This document shows positions 1-11,100 of a stretch of DNA of 64,000 nucleotides, piece after piece (position 1 is the stretch's first letter; every line of letters begins with the position of its first letter). The DNA comes from Carnegiea gigantea (lineage: Eukaryota; Streptophyta; Magnoliopsida; Caryophyllales; Cactaceae). The stretch spans positions 1-64,000 of the forward strand of contig JAKOGI010001347.1 in the NCBI GenBank assembly GCA_029747015.1, read 5' to 3'. Under the pieces are notes generated by a model. The model saw only the letters and a list, made by a program, of their open reading frames with translations. It did no database searches and was not told where the DNA came from. The position numbers and the translations under genes are program-made.

Positions 1-31
<31 letters not shown>
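1..31. repeat. (AG)n microsatellite
   Basis: About 15 AG units open the window and run into a purine-rich stretch up to about base 50. The bases from there to about 284 are AT-rich and hold nothing I recognise. Confidence 0.9.
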
Positions 32-33
<2 letters not shown>

Positions 34-1736
34 GAAGGAGAGAGGGAGACTTATCATCATGGAAAGCCTAAATGTGCATTTGTTATAGAATCAATTAATT
101 TGGGTGCGGTGGTAAACTTTTTTCACGCAATGTAGAATAAGAAAAAAATTATCATTATTTGCCCGTTGGGTTGAGTCGAAACCTGCAAGATTGAAATACA
201 CCCGACCTATATTTTATCTGACTGCGCGAATCGACAGGTCTAATCTAATCATTGTCATCTCTACTACTGTCAAATTTTGAACTTGTGTCTTTCTTATAGG
301 CTAACACTTCAATCCATACAACACAGCAGGTGTAACTATTATACGATAAATTTTGCCTTTTAATCTTATAGGTATCCTCTTCTCACAAAGTACATCTGAA
401 ACATACTTCCATTTTTACCAACACACTTTTATGCATTGGTTAATGTCTTCATCAATATCCCCTTTCTGTTATATGATTGTGCCTAGATATTTAAAGTTCT
501 CATCCTTTGCTAATGGTGACTTCTCCTCACTCCTCTTCTCTTCCATTGAAACAACAATGTAGATATTCGATTTTCGATCTGCTTACAATAAAACCTCTAG
601 GCTCCAGTGTATATCTTTATCGCTCTAATTTATCATTAACTCACTCTCTGGTCTCATCAATAAGATCAATGTCCTCTGTAAATAACATACACTATGATAA
701 CTCATCTTGAATCCCTTTCGTAAGTTCATCCATAATTAAAGTGACAAGAAAAGCACTTAAAGCGGAATCCTGATGCACGCCCATGCTAACGTAGAAGTAA
801 TTGATAACCCCTCCTGGCATCCTACCACTCGTCCTACCTTTCTATTACATATCCTTAATAACTCAAATATGCATATGTGATCGTCCTTTCTCTTCCAAGC
901 ATCTCCATAAAACTTCATCTGGAACTTTATTATATGTTTTTTCCTGGTCTATGAATACCAAGTGAAGATCCACCTTTCTATCTATGTACAATGAGCCTTT
1001 TGAGGACGTAAATCACCTCTGTGGTTAACCTGCCAAGCATAAAACAAATTGGTTCTCTGATATCAAAATATCCTTTCACAACCTTCTCTCAATTACCCTT
1101 TCCCATAACTTTATAGTGTGACTGAACAGCTTTATACCCCTATAATTATTACAATCCTAAATATCACCTTTCTTCTTGTACAATGGGATGACTGTACTAA
1201 ACCTCCATTCTTTGGGCACCTTAACAGTCCTAAAAATGACATTAAAAAGCTTTGTTGGCCACTTCAATGTCTATCCACCCAAACATTTCTACACTTCCAC
1301 CAGTATTTGGTCTGGTCCATCTGCCTCCTCGTTGGAGACCTTCTTTAGAGTCCCTTTAATCTCATCCTTGCTGATAGGTGCACACAATCGAGGATAAAGT
1401 TGCTCTTACAACTCTCTCGTTCCCTACTATGAAAATCTTCCGACACTTCACCATTGAGGAGTTTAAAAAGTACCTTTGTCATCTCTTTGATTTCTAACTC
1501 TTTAGCCAGCAATTTATCATTTTCATATTTGATACACCTCACGTCACCCAAATTCCTATTTCTTCTTTCCCTAACCTTGCCAGCTTAATGACCTCCTTCT
1601 CACCTTTCTTAATCTCTAGTTTTTGATATAACCTATATAAGACATGCTCTTAGCTACAACAACGGATGTCTTGGCTACCTTTTTACTGCCTTATATCTAA
1701 CGCTACTAATCTTTTTCTCTTTATCTGTTCCACTGT

Positions 1737-2393
1737 TTATGAAAATAGCGTAGGCATCTTCTTCTCCTTGACTTTCTCCTTTACTTCCTTATTCCACCAC
1801 CAAACTCCCTTTATTTTGCTACCACCTCTCCGATATGTACCTATGATTTCCTTAGCCGACCTTTGAATACATTCTGCTATTGTATCCCACATTGTATCTG
1901 CATCCTCTATCTGCTTCCAAATTCCTTCCTCAGTGATCCTCCCTGATAACTTTATAGTGTTCTCCTCAGTAAGATTCCACCACTTAACTTTGGGATCCCT
2001 AGCACTGCTATTCTTCCACTTTGAACATTTGAACTCTATATTCAACACTAGTAACATATGCTGAGTTTCTAAATACTCACTTAGTATCACCTTAGAATCC
2101 TTACACAACCTCCTATTATTCACCCTAGTAAGGAAGCAATCAATTTGAGTCTTTATGAAGCCACTTTTCAAGGTCACCAAGTGGTTCTCTTTCTTCTTAA
2201 AATAGGTGTTTACAACTAACAATTCATAGGCAGTTGCAAAGTTCAGAATAGAAAATCCTCTATTATTTCTCTCCCTATAATCGAAACCTTCATGAGCTGT
2301 ATCATATCCATATGCTTCCACACCAATATGGCTATTAAAGTCTCTTCCTGTGAAAAATTTCTCGCTTTGATGGAATGACCAGATCCAAATCAT
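1737..2393 (-). pseudogene. RTE endonuclease-domain fragment
   Basis: This is the longest open piece of RTE copy 1 (218 codons). It carries the apurinic endonuclease motif GRDFNSHIGVEA, a QIDCFLTR segment (usually QIDYFLTR), and the linker beyond the endonuclease with KVKWWNLTEEN. The equivalent in copy 2 lies at about 27323-27960. The catalytic aspartate and asparagine of the GDFN-type motif are visible, although the preceding glycine is replaced (GRDFN). There is no intact downstream reverse transcriptase in frame. It is a relic, not a host gene. Confidence 0.75.
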
Positions 2394-2869
2394 CTCAAAA
2401 TTGCTTCTTAATATCCTCCTTCAAACCTATGTGAGGTGCATAAATGCTAACCATATTTAGGATTTCTAATTCCACCACTACCTTAATGGTCATGTTCGAT
2501 CACCATTACACCTCACTCCAACAACTAAGCCAGCCAACTCCTTATCAACCAAAATACCAACTCTATCCCTAGCCCTATTTGACCCCAAATTGCACAGTTT
2601 ATACCCATCAATTTCTCTAACTTTAGCCCATACCCTCCTAGCTGTTGAACACAGGTTATGTTAATCTTATGTCTATACAAATATTTAACTAATTCTATCG
2701 ACTTACCAATAAGTAATCCAATATTCCAAGATGCCCGACACACCTTCCGAAACCCTATTCCTCGCCTAACTGCATTTCCCCCAGGAGAATTGGCTGAAGC
2801 TAATACATTGCTCACCACTAGCTTAAGCTAACAACAACCAACCCCACCAAGCAACAACACATAATAACC

Positions 2870-3226
2870 CCACTAATACAATAATAATAGTAATACTACT
2901 ACTAATAATAAAATAAGCAAATAAACCAACACTACTAAATGACAGTCACTAAACAATGAAAATAACTCAACAAATAAGCAAATAATTAATAAATTAAAAT
3001 CAAATTAAATAACTTAGAATTAGATTAAAAACAAGTAGTAGCTTGCACAAAAGGTACGACCAAACCACTAAAGACACAGCTCCAAACTACCAACAATAGT
3101 ACACACAATAATACTGCAAGAGTAAATAAACATGAAAGGCAATACTCGATCAATGCCAAAAGACTACAAGATTAAACAAAACTAAATAATAACAGTAATA
3201 ATACAAATGAAAAAAATAATAATACA

Positions 3227-3269
<43 letters not shown>

Positions 3270-3890
3270 CTACTACTACTACTACTACTAATAATAGCAA
3301 CAATAATACTACTAATAAAAACAATAATACTAATAATAAACAATAGCAAAAAACGAACAACAACAACAATATTATTAGAAAACAATAATAACTATCCTAA
3401 TAGAAAGCAACAATAACCCTAACAAATGCAAAGTAAAACAACAATAATATGAGACACAAAGACCCTAAATATTACCAAGGGTATCAATAAAATGACACTA
3501 ATGCCTAAATAATACCATACTAATTAAATTAGTAGATGATGACAATTAGCAAATAGAATCACAATAAAAATATAATGACTAAAGATAATAATACAATTAA
3601 ATAAACAAACTACTAGTATACAAGAACATATGATGACAAAGACTAAGTGACTAGAAAGTAGCAAAAGTAATACGAAACCTAAAATAATTACCACAATATT
3701 AACAACAATGACACCAAACACCAATAATGGTGAGACTGTAAGGAGTTCAAATTATCGCAGATAAATGTTAGGTACTAAAGAGCAAGTAATGATTCTAATA
3801 ATAATAATACTAAAATAATAACAAAAATAATGGGGAGTAATGATGCTAGTAAAAGCAATATTAATGATATGATTTGGTACTTATATGTTT
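2870..3890. repeat. AAT/ACT/AAC trinucleotide-rich tract
   Basis: The tract is built from AAT, ACT and AAC units. A self-complementary core at about 3222-3290 runs AAT repeats into ATT repeats and then ACT repeats. Translation gives only runs of Ile, Asn, Leu or Val. It lies upstream of RTE copy 1 in the same relative place as the similar tract at 28420-29260 in RTE copy 2, so it is probably the decayed 5' leader of the element. Confidence 0.75.
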
Positions 3891-4323
3891 TAAATAAGTA
3901 CTTCAAATATTGAAATATTGGATACAAAATTTAAAGATTGAATTAATTCCATTCAAGAACCTTAAAAATGACATCATTACCGTCCAAATTCAAAAAAATC
4001 TAAAGTATATGTTCTCCCTTCTTACGTTTTATTCAAAGTTCTCGGATTGCTGCACGAAAGAAGACAGTGACACATCTCATTCGTGCGAGTGATGCCCAAG
4101 AAATTGCAGCGGACGACTGCGACAAAATCCGGAAGATTCGAATCAACACTTGATGATAACGAACCACTGCCAGGCACATCCACCTCACTAGATATGGCGG
4201 TGGCCCACCTCCTCCAATTGTGACCGTTACGTCCAAGCCCCCCTAAACCCCACCTCTTTGTCCTCTTCTTCCCCGCCATTTCCCCCTCTCCAGAGCCTTG
4301 GTTCTCCTCCGTTCCCCATTTCA

Positions 4324-4324
4324 C

Positions 4325-4357
<33 letters not shown>

Positions 4358-4370
4358 TCGCTCTATCTGC
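4324..4370 (+). promoter_or_regulatory. CT-rich 5' UTR microsatellite
   Basis: A (CT)n-rich stretch lies 30-75 bases upstream of the ATG chosen for the host gene at 4399. CT/GA repeats are common in plant 5' leaders and core promoters. The reading frame stays open through it from 4258, but the first codon there is TTG, so I treat it as untranslated leader. No convincing TATA box was found in 3900-4320. Confidence 0.5.
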
Positions 4371-4398
4371 CCATCTGCAGGCATCTGCAAATCTGCAG

Positions 4399-5156
4399 AT
4401 GAGGTTCGCCTCTACTGCTTTCTCCACCCCCAACTGTCTCTTCTTCCCCAGAAAAACGTTTCGAAAGCGGGATTTTCGAGTTTGGAAGCGCCACCGATTG
4501 AAGTCGCCGAAACACCGCCTATTATCTCTTCGAAACGAGCTCGGACCACCCTTGGAATTTCTCTCTCTTCTTTCCCAAAATTGGATCCCCCCTACTGCTG
4601 CTGCTCTAGGGTTCGCTTCTGCAGTTGCGTTTTCTCTCTCCAACAATCAGAAGAAGCAAATTGGGGTTTCTGATTCGAATTCTGATTCGAATTCTCGGGT
4701 TCTTGACATCGGGGAATGGATTCTCTTCACAAGTCCCACCCCTTTCAATCGGTTTGTGCTTCTCAGATGCCCATCAATCTCGTTCGAAGGGGGCGAGTTC
4801 TTGGAAGACGTGAACGACAAGCTGGTGAAGGAAGAGAGGCACTACTTGAGGTTGGATAGTGGGAGGATTAGGGTACAATGGGAGAGAGAAAATGAGGAGA
4901 GTGAGGAGCAACTTGAGTATCAGAGAGTGTGTGTGGAAACTGAGGATGGTGGGGTTATATCCTTGGATTGGCCGGCGAATCTGGATTTGAATCAAGAACA
5001 TGGGTTGGATACTACTGTGTTGCTGATTCCGGGCACACCTGAAGGGAGTATGGATGCTAATGTCAAGTCTTTTGTGTGCGAATGCTTGAGGAGGGGACTC
5101 TTTCCTGTTGTTATGAATCCTCGGGGTTGTGCTGGTTCGCCACTGACCACTGCTCG
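4399..5156 (+). CDS. Host gene exon 1: transit peptide and start of hydrolase-like domain
   Basis: This exon encodes residues 1-252 plus two bases. The start ATG at 4399 is the first in-frame ATG; the open frame upstream to 4258 begins with TTG. The leader ([16 protein letters not shown], then an Arg/Lys-rich stretch) is typical of plastid import sequences. The hydrolase fold appears at its end with [10 protein letters not shown], an oxyanion-loop-like segment, and [14 protein letters not shown]. The donor is CG|GTGAGT at 5157. Confidence 0.88.
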
Positions 5157-8100
5157 GTGAGTTCTTTGTGCTAATGCGATGAGTTTCTTGAAAGTTCAAT
5201 GTATATGCATATAATGGCGACTTTGACAACTGGGTTCGGATATTCGTCGAGGATGGTTGTGTTGGACAGCCATGAATAATGCATATCCATGGGTTGGCTT
5301 GTGATTGATTGAATAATAACAGGCATAAAAGGATTCCTCAATTCAAAATGTTTGCTTAGTGTTGGGTGCTTTTGACTGAGTTTTAAATCCATACATATGC
5401 ATAGTTAGGAACTTGATAGAAAATCCTGCCGATGTCATATTCGTGTTCAGATACTTACAATATTAGATGTAACGAAACCGAGCCGGCTCGTTGAGCCCTC
5501 GGTTCGGCTCGGTCAAAACTCGGCTTGGGCTTGGGTCAAACCGAGCTTGAGCTGAGCCCAAGCCAGCTCCAAAGCATACCGAGCCCAAGCCTGAGCCGGA
5601 GCTTGAGCCTGGGCCGGTCGAAGCCTATTAAGGCTCGGCTTGGTATTGTATATTCTCTTGACTTATGTTGCAAGGCTAATATTTCGGTGTTCATAACGTG
5701 CTTCTCAAATAGGTTATTCACAGCTGCTGATAGTGATGATATTTGCTCGGCCATACTGTTCGTTACGAAAGCAAGGCCATGGTCTACGTTCATGGGGGTT
5801 GGCTGGGGATATGGTGCAAATATGCTGACGAAATACCTTGCTGAAGCTGGTGAGAAGACTCCTCTTACAGCTGCTACTTGCATTGACAATCCTTTCGACT
5901 TGGATGAGGCCACCAGGACTTCTCCTTACAATAATATTATTAATAAGAAGCTCACCAGAGGGTTAATTGATATTCTAAAGTCTAACAAGGTAGGCTTGAT
6001 TTACTAACAACCTGTATTTTTATCAAGCTCCCTCTCTAAAATCAGCTGGTTAAAACTGCGCGGGTTTCTCTTACTGCCCAGGTCTCAATGTCAGCAGCTT
6101 TTTTCCCCCCTTTTTAATAAAAACGGGTGGAGGGACTTTGCATTTCCCTCAACCCCAGCCAAGGTGCTCCCTCTTTGCGATCAGCTGGTAAAAACTGGGT
6201 GGGTTTCTCTCACTGCCCAGGTCTCAATGTCAGCTGCTTTTTTTTTTTTCCCCTCTCCTTTTTAATAAAAATGGGTGGAGGGGCTTTGCATTTCCCTCAA
6301 CCCCGGCCCAGGTGCTTAGTGCCCCTGTGCTGGTTGTACCTAGCTGACCTGCAACACGCCGAGAAATTGCATATATCAGCTCTGCTTGGTCAATTCGGTA
6401 ACACTATAGCAGGATTTAATGAATTATGCAATTTCCTTGCATATGATGGCTTGTACTACTGTTTGATTTGATAAATAGTGCTTCTCCAATCTTAGCTAGA
6501 CCTACTGTCTCAGGAACTATTTCGAGGCAGGGGAAAAGGTTTTAACGTCGAGAAGGCTCTATCAGCTGAATCTGTTCGTGATTTTGAGGCGGCAATTTCC
6601 ATGATATCATATGGTTTTGAAAAATTAGAAGAATTTTACTCGACTTCTAGCACGAGATCTTTGGTGGGACGACTCAAGATTCCTGTACTTTTTATAGAGG
6701 TATGTGTCCTTTCTTTAACCCTGCAACAGTATGGTATTACATGAAGTCTGCAATCTCATGGATTTGAAATGCATTTTTGGTACAGATTACTAAAACTAGT
6801 GAGAAACTTATTTTCTACTAGGAAGCAAGATGATTCCATTATCTAAGATCACAAGGGCCCTTTGCTGGTGGACCTTGTACCTTTTGAAACTAAGTGTCAT
6901 AAACAAAGCCAACTAGATTTCTCATTTTAGGAGAACCTTTTGAGCGAAGGATAGTGGAACCATTTCTGTATCCTCAATACGTCTTTCCTCCTTTTTCAAG
7001 GATACATCTAACATAGCATTATAGAAAGTATGCAAGCATGAGGTATCTGGAAATTAAAGATTTAACAGGTTGGATTGGAGAGGAGATAGTAACCATAACT
7101 AATGATGAGATGACTCAGATGAGTTTTGACCAGCGAGGAGTTGTTACTTGCGCTATTGAATATGCCACGTTGTGAAATGGAGGGAGAGCCGCATTGGTGT
7201 GATAAAGAAAGGGGGGTTGGATTTGCGACTTATTGGTTATAGTGTTGCTTTGCGGAAGACGTGCTGCCAGTAACATCTTAGCTATTTGTAACCTGGTAAT
7301 CGCAGGGGGGGCGGTTCTTCTGCTATTTGGAAAAGGAATGTCTCTTCTGAAGTTAATTGGTTACTCTTTTGTTTCACTTGACTTCCAATTTGTTGTAGAA
7401 TTTTCTCCTGTAACTTATCCGAACTGTGAAACTTTGGGATAGGGTAATTGAAAAGAGGTTAAGGAGGGACATAAATATTTCAATTAATCAATTCTGTTTT
7501 ATGCTAGATAGATCAATAACATAAGTGATCCATCTCATGGGAAGGATTATAAAATATTATAGAGGCCAAAAAGGATTTGCATATTATCTTTATACATCTA
7601 TTGAAAGCTTAGTTTTAAAAAGCGCGAGGCGCACTGAGGCGCAAAGGGTTCCGAGGTGCGAGGCGAGAGCCTCGAGGAGGAGGCGTGCGCCTCGAGGCGA
7701 AGGCGTGCGCCTCAAGGACGAGAGGCGCAATTTCATAAAAAACTACAAAAAAATTTATTTAGAAAACATATTATGCCCAAATAAGTCATATACTTGCATC
7801 ATTACATTGATTTGATAGCATTACAACCGTTATAAAGTCTAAAATGGTTGTAAAACGGTATAAAATATGCTAAAGCGATATTATAACTCACTAAAATAAA
7901 AGGCTAAAATGCTAACAATTAGAGATTTAGCCTTATCAAATAAAAAAATTAAAAAATAGAGATTTAGCAAGTATGCACACAATATTCAAATAGTAAAAAT
8001 AGCCCACATACATGTTTCCCATGGGGCAGAAAAACGTTGCCACCCACTGTCCCAAACCCCAAAGAAAAAAAAAAGAGACATTTAATTACTATAAAACCAA

Positions 8101-11100
8101 AACGAGGAGAGAGAAGAGTACTGAGCAACCCACCCAGCCAGTCTTTTGAAACCCTAACACTGCATGAGGAAGTCAGCGGCGCAGCACAGCACTTGCCGGA
8201 GGAGATCGCCGGCGGCTGGTGAAGATCGGCCGCCGAAAAAGCTTGAGGAAGTAGGTCGACCCAGTCTGTCCCTATCAAGCCACCATACAAGCCTCCAATC
8301 CAAGGGAGATTAGGGTTTTGGCAAATTAGGGTTTCTTAAAATTAGGGTTTTCAAAATTAGGCTGAATTCGAAGCAATTTGATGCAATTGGATGGGGGTTT
8401 CTACTCGAATCTGACAATAATTACTTGGGTAAGTTTTAATTTGGAGAAATTTTGGCTTTTGATTACTAATTTCTCAAAAATCTCTCTACCACTGGAAATT
8501 GCTATGAGGCGAGAAAAGCGCTGTGTATGTGCCTTGACTGGGGCGCATTTGAGGTGCGTGCCTCCTTGCGCTTCCGGAATTCGCTGCGCCTGGGGTCACC
8601 TGTGTCGCGGCCTGATCGCCTCTCACCTAGGTGCACCTAGGCGCGCTTCAGGTGCGCTTTTTTAAACTAAGGTTGCCCAAGGTACCTTTTTTTTGGGGGG
8701 GTTGTTGTACAGATGGTAGGAGAAGAAGAGGGTTCCAATTGCATATATCTGGGCTACTAGAGATATGTATGATAGAGTCAAGACAAGTACAAGGACTCTA
8801 GGATGAGAAACGGGATATTTCTCTATAGATATCAAGCTGCACTAAGGATATGTATTAAGCCTTGCTCTTCTATATTATTATTATGAATGAGCTTTAGTAT
8901 GGGATCCCTAATGAGATTTCATGGTGTGTGTTTCATGGTGTGTGTTATTGACAAATGTTATTGTTTTCAATTAATGAGACTAGAGGTGGAGGGATACTAT
9001 AGAATCAAAAAGGTCTTAGATTAGGTGGGTTGAAAACGAAGTACCTAGAATGTTAGTTCAGTTAAGGGGAGGGACAGAGGGGGAAGTAACTATTGGTGAC
9101 ATTGGAGTAGCGAGGGTTGAGAAGTTTATGTCCCTAGGTTTGTCGGTATGAGGTAAAGGGTATATTTAATGTGTGAGAGTGGGGTGGCAAAAATGAATAG
9201 ATGGAGGCATCATCTGGAGATTCGTGTTATAAGTTGATCGCACTTAGACTGAGAGGGAAATTTTACTACATGGTGGTTGGTTGGCTCTACGAAACAGTTC
9301 AGGATGTTGGACAATAAAGACAACTCAGTGCCAAAGGATGACGGTAGTACAGATGAGGATGATGCACCAGATGTATGGGCACACAAAGCTAAATCGGATG
9401 AAAGATGAAGTGATTAGAGAGAAGGTGGGGTGACACCAATATAGGACAAGATACGGCAGGCACTCAGATGGTTTGGTCTCCTAAGGAGGAGTATGAATGC
9501 ATCCATGACAAGATGTGAGGGAATTGGCATTTTGCAAAGTAAGAGACATAGAGGTTGGTTCAAGAAGAATAGGAATGAGGTTATCGTCCTAAATTTGACC
9601 TATGTGTGACTCTAAGACATGGTTGAGAATAGAAGTTTCCGATAGCGATTAGTCTGTGGGGCCGTTGCCCGATTCAGTGGCTTTACTTACCTTCAGTTGG
9701 TCGTTGAGGAGGCATTATTGTCAGTTGGGATCCTCAAGTCTTGGGGCTTGGTGATGCTCGCATTGGGTTGTTTTCTGTTTGTTGTAAGCTTAAGTCTTTG
9801 GAGGACAATTTTGAGTGGAGTCTGATTGGGGTATTTGGGCCTAATGACGACTATATGCAAGTGGCTTTGTTTGAGGAGTTGTCGTTCTTTATGTCTTCTT
9901 GGGACGTTTTGTGGTGTTTGGTTGGGGACTTCAATGTCATTAGGTTTCCGTTAGAGAGATCCACAGGTTCTTGGGCAACAAGAGAGTTCTATAGTTTTAT
10001 TGATTCTTGCAATCTCATCGATCCTCCTCTGGAAGGTGCACGCTTTACTTGATCCAGCCATGAGGAGGTTCCTGTGTTATCTCGCATTAATCGATTTCTC
10101 TTCTCGGTTGAGTGGGAAGATCACTTCCGGGGGGTTCATCAAGTTACCCTTTTGAAAATAACTTCAGACCATTTTTCCAGTCTTCTTCTGGTTGGGGAAG
10201 TCTCTAGAGGTAGACGTCCTTTTAAATTCAAGAATATGTGGCTTGAGGTGGATGGCTTTAGTGACTTGTCAAATCTTTTGGGATGAACTGGATGTTACTG
10301 GCCCCTCCAATTTTATTTTGGCAAAGAAACTGAACTTTTTGAAGACCAAGCTTAAACAGTGGAACATGGATGTGTTTGGCCATTTAGAGTTTAAGATGGC
10401 TAGGTTGGTGGAAAAGGTGAAGCTCTTGGATGAGAAGGAGCAGCAACAGTCTCTCTCGTAGGTGGAGAGAATTGAAAGATTGAAAGTTAAAAATGAACTC
10501 TCTGTGGTGTGAAGATCCATTGATACTTATTGGCGCCAAAGAGCAAAGTAATAGTGGATTGTGGATGGTGATCGCAATGCCAAATTTTCCCACCAAGTGG
10601 CAAATGGGAGAAGAAAGTTTAATGCTATTTATAAAATTAATGTGGATGGCGAGCTTTATGTTGATGCTGCCTCGGTCAATAATGCAATTGTTCACTTCTA
10701 TGAAAATCTGTATTATGAGGATCAACCATCAAGGATTGTTCTTGATGGTATCGCTTTTACCTCTATTAGTCTTGATGATGCTAGGGATCTTGAAAATGAT
10801 TTTACTGTAGATGAAGTTTGGAATGCCATCACTGAGTTAGGCAACGAGAAAGCCCCAGGGCAGACGGTTTCAATATAGCCTTTTTCCAGCATTGTTGGCC
10901 GACTGTCAAAGGGGAGATTATGGGATTTTTTTGCTGATTTTCATAATAAAGGTGTCTTTGAGTAAAGTTTAAATGCTGTTGCTATTAGTTAAAATCCCAA
11001 AGTGGCTGGTGCAGATGATATTAAGTTTTTTAGCCCCATCAGTTTGGTAGGGAGTGTATAAGTTTCTTGCCAAAGTCCGCTTCAAGATTGAGGGAAGTTG

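Larger units (their letters stand above)
285..3890 (-). mobile_element. Degenerate RTE-type LINE, copy 1
   Basis: Minus-strand pieces follow the same order as the better preserved RTE copy at 25107-30054. The endonuclease start lies near 2525-2818, the rest of the endonuclease at 1737-2393 (with a GRDFNSHIGVEA motif), and reverse transcriptase further down. The collinearity ends near 285, at the equivalent of about 25815 in copy 2, so the C-terminal end, 3' UTR and tail are missing. The upstream side (2830-3890) is AT-rich trinucleotide sequence of the kind seen in the 5' leader of copy 2. Where the usual FADD active-site motif should be (about 680-690, minus strand) the reading is F-T-E-D. 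Stops and frameshifts show it is dead. The 5' boundary is approximate. Confidence 0.75.

Noticed and set aside
3172..3416. Overlapping open frames on both strands encoding Leu/Val/Ile/Asn runs
   Set aside because: They are translations of AAT/ACT repeats. The same happens at 28430-28523 and 28794-28979.
4258..4398. N-terminal extension of the host protein upstream of the ATG at 4399
   Set aside because: The frame is open, but the first codon at 4258 is TTG and the extension translates the CT repeat into Ser/Leu. The ATG at 4399 gives a normal transit peptide.
4022..4646. Antisense open frames rich in Arg/Glu opposite the gene start
   Set aside because: They mirror the CT-rich leader and exon 1, have no independent domain, and use non-ATG or poorly placed starts. 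Exon 1 on the plus strand joins in frame to the other exons.
5525..6007. 160-codon frame from 5525 as a separate gene
   Set aside because: Its second half is exon 2 of the host gene. The first part reads through the GC-rich repeat and the acceptor of intron 1.
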